In this document: in pieces, positions 22,278 to 29,948 of the stretch | How positions within the stretch are numbered: the stretch's first letter is position 1 | Layout of the letters: each line of letters starts with the position of its first letter | Source of the DNA: Turritopsis dohrnii | Taxonomy: Eukaryota; Cnidaria; Hydrozoa; Anthoathecata; Oceaniidae | DNA length: 64,000 bases | Assembly (NCBI GenBank): GCA_027922465.2 | Contig: BQMF02000018.1 | Coordinates: forward strand, 186,001-250,000 | Reading direction: 5' to 3' | Translations under genes and position numbers: made by a program | Notes under the pieces: model-generated | The model's database searches: none | What the model saw: only the letters and a program-made list of their open reading frames with translations | Told to the model about the DNA's origin: nothing

Positions 22278-22360
22278 TTAGCAGACTCGGGGATATCGAA
22301 TACGACTATCCAGGAAACTTTATTTTTTCCCAAAGGATTTGAAGATACTCAATACCTTAT

Positions 22361-22496
22361 TACACAAAATTAACGTGGGAATTAATCATCGTGGATTTTA
22401 AAAATCCGCGCTAATTTAAACCGTGTTAATTTGTGCCCCGCGTAATTTAACCGCTCATTAATAATTAATGTATCGTGTAATATAATCACTCGTTAT
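22361..22496. other. Short intergenic piece of a TTAATT-rich repeat
   Basis: Contains CCGTGTTAATTTGTG and a CGTGTAATATAA block resembling 33070-33190. No gene. Confidence 0.4.
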
Positions 22497-22567
22497 TGGA
22501 TTTCTGCGAAAGCAAGAAATACTTTAAAACCGGCTTTGTTTTTCTTTTTTTCTTTTTTTTTTTTTTT
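22497..22567 (+). repeat. Helentron-type hairpin mini-unit with T tract
   Basis: ATTTCTGCGAAAGCAAGAAAT forms a hairpin with a GAAA loop and one bulge, followed by ACTTTAAAACCGG and a long T run that abuts the Helentron 5' end at 22568. Close relatives occur on the minus strand at 40770-40817 and 50099-50143 and in the 48-bp arrays. Confidence 0.6.
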
Positions 22568-23165
22568 CTGCTGTCCAAACCTAGCGGTATTTTGTATATT
22601 TCGTGCGTTTGTTTACATGCATTCATTACGTGCATGCGTAAAGGCATTTTTCGGTTGCACGAGGTCTCTTCCACGAGAAATTTCCAGCGACTGGTTGTAA
22701 TTGGACTGCGGTAAGAAAGAAATCGAAAATTCTCTTCTCAAACTTCGGCATTTGAAACTTTTATTGTTCGGAAGGCTTTCCTTAGTGCTTATTTATCCTC
22801 CATTTGCTTTCTTGGAGGCTTATATCCGGGGGCATCGGAATAAAAGTGAGGTCTGTGAAGTTTGTCAGCAAGCCCCTAGCTGACCCCTAGCGAAACCCAG
22901 CTGATCCTAGATAATCCTAGATAATCCTAGCTGACTTAACAAAGCATTGAAGCAAACTTGAAAAATACCAAACTAGCTCTTGAAATACCAAACATATTAC
23001 AATATCATATTGCATACCATTTATATAATATATCGTATTATTATATTGTCAGTTTTATCTGACTACATACAGCAACATTCGTATTATATTGTCAGTTTTA
23101 TCTCACTAAATATTTACAACAACTAATATTCCTGTGCATTTGCATTTACATCTCTTATTATTAAC
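22568..23165 (+). promoter_or_regulatory. Helentron 5' leader / presumed promoter region
   Basis: About 600 bp before the ATG. It carries a short repeat AGATAATCCTAG / AGCTGATCCTAG near 22895-22935. The first roughly 410 bp recur, inverted, as the 5' part of the non-autonomous element at 39743-40752. Transcription signals are not demonstrated. Confidence 0.5.
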
Positions 23166-26100
23166 ATGATTACTGTTGACCAATGGCGTGCAGCATGTGG
23201 CATTTTTTATTGTAAAGTACGTACAGACAGTGTGTATGTAAATCACTTTGAACTGTTATTGTTAATTATGCATAACTTTTGTATTGTTACGTTACGATTA
23301 ATTTATTTCATCGGAGTTATTATTGATTTAACCTTTCTAAAAAATATTGAACTTCTTGTTGGCGGCGATATTGAAAGTAATCCTGGCCCAACTTATAACA
23401 TAGTTAAATTGACTAAGGCATCTTTCCATCAAGGAAATCCTATGTTTGGTGACAGTGCTGGTATGCAGTGTGCATGTAATACATTGTTGAGTTTGTGTTG
23501 GTCACAATTCAAACGAATGTCTTTTTGGAAAACAACTGACCTAGATTTTGTAATGATCAAAGGAAATGAATTATATCAACAACTGAATTTGTCACGATAC
23601 CTATCAGTTGATGATTTACCTCCTCAAGTCTCTATAGAAAACAATAATTACACTGTGAAATATGGAGAGAATGTTACAGCAGAAATTGCTGAAGGCAGAT
23701 ATGACTTTATGAAATCTTTCAAAGAATATTCTCCTGAATCCAATGGCATCCTGTTCTTTGTTAACCAAATGACATTCAGCATAACTTGGGATACAAAATC
23801 GTTCTATTTGTTTGATTCGCACAGTCGAAATGAATTGGGCATTAGTATTGAAGATGGCACTTGCATTTTGTTAAAGTTTTCTAGCCTCTCGCAACTTCAA
23901 AAATATATCAGTGCAGTACAATTACATGACCGTGGACATGTGTTTTGTCAAATACAATATGTTTTGATAGAAATGGAAGAAGCATTTCCTACAATTTCTA
24001 AAGGTGGTGCAGCAAAGAAAAGAAAACGTAATCTATCAAAAACGCTTGAGCCTGATAACCATGAACAGATGTTAAAGCAAAAGTACATTAAAACACAAGG
24101 AACTCCTAAACATGCAAATAAATTGAAAGCCATGCGAGATAAATATTTGGAAAGTAAAGGCACACCGGAACATTCAGAAAAATTAAAAGACTTGCATCAT
24201 AAATATAAGGAAAGCAAAGGAACTCCTGAACATGCTGAGAAATTAAAAGCCTTGCATCATAAATATAAGGAAAGTAAAGGAACTCCTGAACATGCTGAGA
24301 AATTAAAAGTCTTGCATCATAAATATAAGGAAAGCAAAGGAACTCCTGAACATGCTGAGAAATTAAAAGCCTTGCATCATAAATATAAGGAAAGCAAAGG
24401 AACTCCTGAACATGCAAATAAATTGAAAGCCATGCGAGATAAATATTTGGAAAGTAAAGGCACACCGGAACATTCAGAAAAATTAAAAGACTTGCATCAT
24501 AAATATAAGGAAAGTAAAGGAACTCCTGAACATGCTGAGAAATTAAAAGCCTTGCATCATAAATATAAGAAAAGTAAAGGAACTTCTGAAAATTCAGAGA
24601 AATTGAAAGCAATGCGAGATAAATACATGAAGGGCAAAGGAACTTGTGAGCATGCTGAGAAATTGAAAGCCTTACATCAGAAATATAAGGAAAGTAAAGG
24701 GACTCCTGAACATTTGGAAAGGTTAAAACGAAAAAGAGAAAGATATTCAATGATGAGTCTATCTACCTTGAAAGCTGCAAAACGTGTTAAAACATTTAAA
24801 GACATGATAATTCAAGGGCCGTATTACATATGTGTTGTTTGCAATCGTTGTTTGTATAAACGATCTGTTGTATTATTCAATGAATGTAATTATGCAATTG
24901 TTTCTAATAGTTTTCAATTTTCACTTGTGGAAAGCTTTGATGGTTACCAATACATATGCAAAACTTGTCATCTGAAGTTAAAAAGAAAGAACATCCCAGT
25001 TCAAGCTGTTTGCAACAATCTCGAAGTTGATAATCTTCCGTCTGATCTTTCTGAAATCAACCGATTGGAGAAAGTTTTGATAGCTAAACGAATTCTTTTC
25101 AAGAAAGTTGTAATTCTACCCAAAGGCAATTTTCCAAAAGTAAAAGGAGCCATTTGTAATGTACCAATTGAGGCTGAAGATGTCTGTAATGTTTTACCAA
25201 GACCAGCCGACAGTAATGGCTTACTTTTGTTGAAATTAAAAAGGAAACTTATGTACCGTGGACATGTCTACTTTGAAGCTGTTCGACCTGAGTTAATTCT
25301 GAGATCTTTAAATTTTTTGAAAGAACACAACCCATTATACAGCAATGTTATTGTTGATTTGAATAGTCTTTCTGAAGAACTGATCAGCTTTTCGAACGAG
25401 AATGAAAATATTGATCTGAACTCAAGCCTTTCACAGGAAATGGATGAAGAGGATGATAATCCATTAGACGCTGACAGAACTGCTACTAATGAAACATTCA
25501 TGGCCTCCAAAGTACCTATTCATGTCAATGAAGACACAGTTACTATTGCACCAGGTGAAGGTGTTACTTCAATTCCAATTTACACAGATAAATTTTGTGA
25601 AGAGATGGCTTTTCCACACCTGTTTCCTTTCGGCAGATTTGGATACAATACTGATCGGGAAATAAAAATTTCACTTGTAAAATACTTTAACCAAAGATTG
25701 TTAAATTATACTCAAAAATTTTCTTCTGATGCTGATTATATATTTTTTGCTAATTATCTCCTTCTGTCAACAAATTTACATAGCAAGATAAATATTGCAA
25801 TGAGGAAATTATCAGGAAGTAGACTAACAGCCGGTATGTTGAGTCAAAGTTTCAGCGAAACTGTTCGGACTTTCATTGCTAATGATGAAGCATTTAACTT
25901 CATGAACCAAATTAAAGGCACCCCAGCATATTGGAAAAGGTTTTTGCTTGAAGTATTAGCTATGGTGAAACAACTTGGCGTTCCAACATTTTTCTTGACA
26001 TTATCATGTGCAGATCTGAGGTGGTTCGAGTTGCCTTCTATACTGTCAAAATTGTATAAAATGAATTTGCAGGATGATGAAATTCAAAACATGACATACC

Positions 26101-29100
26101 AAGAAAGATGTGAAATGTTGAACATGAATCCTGTTTTTCTGGCAAGGCATTTTCAGTATCGAGTGGAAACATTTTTCAAGGAAATTGTCTTAGCTGGTCC
26201 ATTAGGAAAGGTTGAATATTACGTAATTAGGGTTGAATTTCAAGTACGTGGAAGCCCACATGTTCATGTATTTATTTGGATAAAAGACCCACCCATATTA
26301 ACAGAAGCTACTAAGGATGATTATATTGCATTTGTTGATGGAGCCATAAGAGCTGACATGCCTGATCCTGAATTAGAACCAGAATTGTTTGAGTTGGTAA
26401 AAGCATACCAAGTACACAATCACTCCAAAACTTGTCGCAAGTACAAAAATAGTACATGCAGATTCAATTTTGGTCATTTTTTTACAGATCGTACTATCAT
26501 TTCTAGTCCACTTCCTGTTGAGGTGAGCCCTGATGACAAGGAAACAATATTAGAAAGTAGAAAAGCACTGTTAGATACTGTGAAAAGTTATATCGACGAA
26601 TATCTATGTCCTAAGAAGCATAATGTTATTGATCCATTGAAAGATAATTATGAAGATGCTGGAACTATTTCAGATATTTTGGATAAACTCGGCATAACCG
26701 AAGAGGAATATTACACTGCACTCTCAATTTCTAAAGATAATGACTTTGAAATTCACCTTAGACGCCCACCAAATTCTTGTTTTGTCAACAACTATTTTGC
26801 GGAAGGTTTGACTGCATGGGAAGCAAATTTGGACATTCAGCCTGTCTTCAATCACTATAAAGCCATAACCTACATGTGCAAATATCTTTCAAAGGCAGAA
26901 GATGATTGTTCCAGAGCAATGAAACAAGCGTTGGATGAGGCTAAGTCCAATAACTTGAACAAATTTGAACAAATGCTTACAATTGCAAAAGCATATTCAT
27001 GTAAAAGAGAATGCTCTGTGCAAGAAGCTGTGTATCATGTAATGCCTGAATTGTGGTTGCGTAAAACATTCCCAAAGGTCATTTTTGCCAATAGCAATGT
27101 TCCAGAAAACAGATTTCGAATTTGCAGATCTGAAGAGGAGTTAAATAATCTTCCTGATGAAAGTACAGATATTTTCAAAACAAACATGTTAGATCGTTAT
27201 CTTGACCGACCCGATAGTTCTTTCAAAAATGGAAAGTTTGCAACTCTGAATAGCATGTGTTTTGCTGAGTTTTTGGCACATTATTATTTGGAATGTAAGT
27301 CCGATGCTAGCAATGGAAATGATAACCAGCCTGAAATTTTGAATGAATTGCTAATGGAAGAAAACCATCCGTCACCACACCCCCCAGTTGTACCATTGAT
27401 GAACAGTAAATCTAAATTAAAATGCAGGAAAATCCGTGCAGTTTTAAGGTATCACATTCCAAACAGGCACAAATATCCAGAGAGATATGCTCATCATTTG
27501 TTGTTCATGTACTATCCTTTTCGATCAGAGGCTGAACTATTACACAATACTTATGTTGAAAAGCTTGGTCAACCTGGTGTTCTGGACATTGTAAATGAAA
27601 ATAAATCAAAGATTGAACCATACGATGAACTAGTAAATGATGCTTTCCAAAACTACAGAGCTGACCTCGATGTGACTTCCGATCCATTTGCACAACAAGA
27701 GAATGAGGCTGTCCAAGATATTTTGGATGCTAACAATGACATATCTGATGAGGAAGATTTTCAAGATACACCATGTGCAACATCAGGAATTATCCCTGAA
27801 AGGCAATATGTTTTAGATGATAATGTGTTGAATGACAAAATCCGATCACTCAATATGAAACAGAGAGAAATTTTTGATATTGTGTTAACATGGTCGCGGC
27901 AACTTGTCAAGAGGAGAAATTGTAAGGAATTCAATGATCTTAAGCCATTGCATATTTTCTTAACAGGCCAAGGTGGTTGTGGAAAATCACATCTATTGAA
28001 AACTATCTATCATGTTGTATCAAAGGTCCTACTTCGCAAAGCAACAGATCCAGCAAAACCAAGAGTCTTATTGCTGGCACCTACAGGTGTAGCTGCTGTA
28101 AACATTGCAGGTACTACCATACATTCCGGCCTTGGTATTTATGGTAAAAATTATGCACCGTTAAGCGATAAGATGAGGACATCCCTGCGTAATAAACTTT
28201 CTGAAGTGTCTGCTGTGATAATTGATGAAATATCCATGGTTTCCGATGAATTATTGAAAAATGTTCACATGCGGTTATGTGAGATATTTGGTGTAAGTAT
28301 TCAGATTCCTTTTGCAGGTAAAACTGTCATTGCTACCGGAGACTTTTTTCAGCTGCCACCCGTAATGGGAAGACCTGTTTATTCACCATATGGCTTTGTA
28401 GAGAATTTATTGAAATTATGGGACACTTTCAAAATTGCTGAATTAACAGAAGTGATGCGACAACAAGGAGATTCCGTATTCATTGATTTGTTAAACAATG
28501 TGCGTGTTGCCAATATAACAGCTGATGACGAAGATCTTCTTAAAACAAGATTTATTAGTACTAATTCTCCCGAGTATCCAGTCGACGCCCTTCATCTATT
28601 TGCTGAAAATAAACCAGCTATGGACTATAATGAGAAAAAATTAAGAGATTTAGAAAATTCAGATGTTGTGATAAACGCAATCGATGACTTACCAAAAGAT
28701 GTTCCTCATCGACTCATCAGTGATGCTCTCAATAGAAAACACACTGAAACCGGTGGTCTACCGACGAAGCTTGTTTTAAAAATTGGTGCTAAAGTGATGC
28801 TCACATCAAACATAGATATAGAAGACAAACTGATCAATGGCCAAATGGGCATAGTATATAACTTCATAACAAATGGTAGTAAGGTTTCAAAAATTTATGT
28901 TAAATTCCTTGATGAAAGTGCTGGCATTATGAAAATGGCATCTGACAGATACGCTGTGATCCATAAGTGTGTTCCGATTGAACGTGCTGAGACTGATATT
29001 AATATCAACAAAAGAATAACCACATCACCTGTGATAAAAAGAACACAATTTCCCTTAGTTTTATCTTGGGCAACGAGTATTCATAAAGTACAGAGTTTGA

Positions 29101-29948
29101 GTGTTCCTGAAGCTGTTATTAGCTTTGACTTACAAAAGCAAAGGCGGTTTAATCCTGGTCAAATGTATGTTGCAATGAGTCGAGTTACTAGTTTATCTGG
29201 CTTGTATTTAACTGGAAAGTTTGACAAAAATGCCATTAAGGCCGACAAAAGAGCTTTCACGGAATATGAACGGATGCGACAAGCTTGTCCATTGCCACGG
29301 TTAGAGACGCTTGAACCATTGTGTCCGAATTCTTTAAGTATCAGTATGCTGAATACTCGTTCATTGTCATTGCATGCAAAAGATATTGCTTGTGTAAATG
29401 AACTGGTAGAGAGTGATGTTTTATGTCTTACTGAGACACAAATGTTGCAACATGACGATTGTTCTGAGATATGTGGGCTGTTGGATTTTGAAATAACATT
29501 CTCTGTTGGAGATGATAAATACCAGAGCTTGGCAATTGGATTAAAAAATCATGACATTTATTCATGCTCAACTGAATCTGGCTTTTTATATGTTAACGTT
29601 TTAAAACACAGTTTTTGCAGTGATTTGGTTGGAATTGCGGTACTGTACAGGAAACATGGTGAACCATTGCAACTTTTTTACAATAAGTTATCTAATTACA
29701 TCCATTCTTTTGATATTGACATTCTGCTTGGTGATTTAAATATTGATTATTTTACGTCTAGTGATACTCTTTCAGAAATTCTTAGCGATTACAAGATGGT
29801 TGTAACTGAGCCGACTTATATTGATGGGTCACTACTTGATCATGTTTACATCAAAAAGAGCTTCCTTGCAAATTTCAAGTTAGATACAATGGTAAAGTGC
29901 ATTTTTTTCTCAGACCATGATGCAATCAAGGTAAAAATTTCAATTTAA
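23166..29948 (+). CDS. Helentron protein: 2A site, protease-like domain, repeats, Rep, helicase, endonuclease
   Basis: A 2260-aa Helentron protein for rolling-circle-type transposition, with an uninterrupted frame. In order: hydrophobic leader (about 29-66); 2A-type motif GDIESNPG/P at 67-75; putative cysteine protease at about 80-270 with Cys102 (GMQC) and Asp217-x-His219 (DSH), resembling the peptidase C76 (herpesvirus tegument deubiquitinase) arrangement; a basic stretch; eleven 20-residue repeats (about 302-522); CxxC pairs near 550-620; a Helitron_like_N region from about 800; HUH His1032/His1034; Rep tyrosines Tyr1236 and Tyr1240 (YMCKY); PIF1 Walker A GQGGCGKS 1601-1608, Walker B IIDE ending at 1688, GDFFQLPP and the C-terminal helicase motif VAMSRV; and an APE endonuclease from about 2058 (LNTRS, TETQ, GDLNID, LLDH, SDHD). 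All key catalytic residues are present. Met1 and Met35 both precede the 2A site; either may start translation. Confidence 0.93.
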   Translation: MITVDQWRAACGIFYCKVRTDSVYVNHFELLLLIMHNFCIVTLRLIYFIGVIIDLTFLKNIELLVGGDIESNPGPTYNIVKLTKASFHQGNPMFGDSAGMQCACNTLLSLCWSQFKRMSFWKTTDLDFVMIKGNELYQQLNLSRYLSVDDLPPQVSIENNNYTVKYGENVTAEIAEGRYDFMKSFKEYSPESNGILFFVNQMTFSITWDTKSFYLFDSHSRNELGISIEDGTCILLKFSSLSQLQKYISAVQLHDRGHVFCQIQYVLIEMEEAFPTISKGGAAKKRKRNLSKTLEPDNHEQMLKQKYIKTQGTPKHANKLKAMRDKYLESKGTPEHSEKLKDLHHKYKESKGTPEHAEKLKALHHKYKESKGTPEHAEKLKVLHHKYKESKGTPEHAEKLKALHHKYKESKGTPEHANKLKAMRDKYLESKGTPEHSEKLKDLHHKYKESKGTPEHAEKLKALHHKYKKSKGTSENSEKLKAMRDKYMKGKGTCEHAEKLKALHQKYKESKGTPEHLERLKRKRERYSMMSLSTLKAAKRVKTFKDMIIQGPYYICVVCNRCLYKRSVVLFNECNYAIVSNSFQFSLVESFDGYQYICKTCHLKLKRKNIPVQAVCNNLEVDNLPSDLSEINRLEKVLIAKRILFKKVVILPKGNFPKVKGAICNVPIEAEDVCNVLPRPADSNGLLLLKLKRKLMYRGHVYFEAVRPELILRSLNFLKEHNPLYSNVIVDLNSLSEELISFSNENENIDLNSSLSQEMDEEDDNPLDADRTATNETFMASKVPIHVNEDTVTIAPGEGVTSIPIYTDKFCEEMAFPHLFPFGRFGYNTDREIKISLVKYFNQRLLNYTQKFSSDADYIFFANYLLLSTNLHSKINIAMRKLSGSRLTAGMLSQSFSETVRTFIANDEAFNFMNQIKGTPAYWKRFLLEVLAMVKQLGVPTFFLTLSCADLRWFELPSILSKLYKMNLQDDEIQNMTYQERCEMLNMNPVFLARHFQYRVETFFKEIVLAGPLGKVEYYVIRVEFQVRGSPHVHVFIWIKDPPILTEATKDDYIAFVDGAIRADMPDPELEPELFELVKAYQVHNHSKTCRKYKNSTCRFNFGHFFTDRTIISSPLPVEVSPDDKETILESRKALLDTVKSYIDEYLCPKKHNVIDPLKDNYEDAGTISDILDKLGITEEEYYTALSISKDNDFEIHLRRPPNSCFVNNYFAEGLTAWEANLDIQPVFNHYKAITYMCKYLSKAEDDCSRAMKQALDEAKSNNLNKFEQMLTIAKAYSCKRECSVQEAVYHVMPELWLRKTFPKVIFANSNVPENRFRICRSEEELNNLPDESTDIFKTNMLDRYLDRPDSSFKNGKFATLNSMCFAEFLAHYYLECKSDASNGNDNQPEILNELLMEENHPSPHPPVVPLMNSKSKLKCRKIRAVLRYHIPNRHKYPERYAHHLLFMYYPFRSEAELLHNTYVEKLGQPGVLDIVNENKSKIEPYDELVNDAFQNYRADLDVTSDPFAQQENEAVQDILDANNDISDEEDFQDTPCATSGIIPERQYVLDDNVLNDKIRSLNMKQREIFDIVLTWSRQLVKRRNCKEFNDLKPLHIFLTGQGGCGKSHLLKTIYHVVSKVLLRKATDPAKPRVLLLAPTGVAAVNIAGTTIHSGLGIYGKNYAPLSDKMRTSLRNKLSEVSAVIIDEISMVSDELLKNVHMRLCEIFGVSIQIPFAGKTVIATGDFFQLPPVMGRPVYSPYGFVENLLKLWDTFKIAELTEVMRQQGDSVFIDLLNNVRVANITADDEDLLKTRFISTNSPEYPVDALHLFAENKPAMDYNEKKLRDLENSDVVINAIDDLPKDVPHRLISDALNRKHTETGGLPTKLVLKIGAKVMLTSNIDIEDKLINGQMGIVYNFITNGSKVSKIYVKFLDESAGIMKMASDRYAVIHKCVPIERAETDININKRITTSPVIKRTQFPLVLSWATSIHKVQSLSVPEAVISFDLQKQRRFNPGQMYVAMSRVTSLSGLYLTGKFDKNAIKADKRAFTEYERMRQACPLPRLETLEPLCPNSLSISMLNTRSLSLHAKDIACVNELVESDVLCLTETQMLQHDDCSEICGLLDFEITFSVGDDKYQSLAIGLKNHDIYSCSTESGFLYVNVLKHSFCSDLVGIAVLYRKHGEPLQLFYNKLSNYIHSFDIDILLGDLNIDYFTSSDTLSEILSDYKMVVTEPTYIDGSLLDHVYIKKSFLANFKLDTMVKCIFFSDHDAIKVKISI
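23364..23390 (+). other. 2A-like ribosome-skipping motif
   Basis: Encodes GDIESNPGP, matching the consensus D-(V/I)-E-x-N-P-G-P. It follows a Leu/Ile-rich stretch (IELLVG), as in active 2A peptides. Skipping would occur between Gly74 (23385-23387) and Pro75 (23388-23390), releasing a peptide of at most 74 residues and leaving Pro at the N-terminus of the main protein. Activity is an inference from the motif. Confidence 0.85.
24065..24735 (+). repeat. 60-bp in-frame tandem repeat (eleven units)
   Basis: Exactly 60-bp units coding KYKESKGTPEHAEKLKALHH and variants (MRDKYLESKGTPEHSEKLKD). A three-unit block is itself repeated almost identically at 24113-24235 and 24413-24535, pointing to recent unequal exchange. 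The product is charged, Lys/Glu-rich and likely helical, located between the protease-like domain and the zinc motifs. Confidence 0.9.

Larger units (their letters stand above)
20862..22288 (-). mobile_element. Mutator-like (MULE) element carrying a SWIM gene
   Basis: 1427 bp bounded by inverted repeats starting GAGTCTGCTAAATGACGTGC and flanked by a perfect 9-bp duplication, GGGGATATC (20853-20861 and 22289-22297). A 9-bp duplication and an encoded SWIM zinc finger are both typical of Mutator-like elements. The terminal repeats continue inward as long arrays of ACGTGCC(CT/TT/C) repeats. No MULE catalytic transposase domain is visible, so this is probably non-autonomous, or a Pack-MULE-like carrier of a gene fragment. 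Confidence 0.75.
20660..22360 (+). pseudogene. LINE RT remnant interrupted by a Mutator-like element
   Basis: 20660-20861 encodes a post-RT LINE segment: NNSQKQLGLILDSKLAFD, then FRKFLPRYSLLGIYKAFVRP and LDYGDI. Coding resumes in frame after the inserted element at 22298 as EYDYPGNFIFSQ and then decays. The family motif LDYGDIIYDYP-like is thereby restored, which proves the insertion. The upstream part of the LINE is missing, replaced by the end of the large inverted repeat. Confidence 0.78.

Noticed and set aside
24106..24750. A 214-aa minus-strand ORF with a repetitive hydrophobic sequence
   Set aside because: It is the antisense shadow of the 60-bp coding repeats in the Helentron gene.
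23166..24750. CRISPR-like array suggested by regular 60-bp repeats
   Set aside because: Repeats are contiguous, in frame and coding, with no spacers, in a eukaryotic transposon gene.
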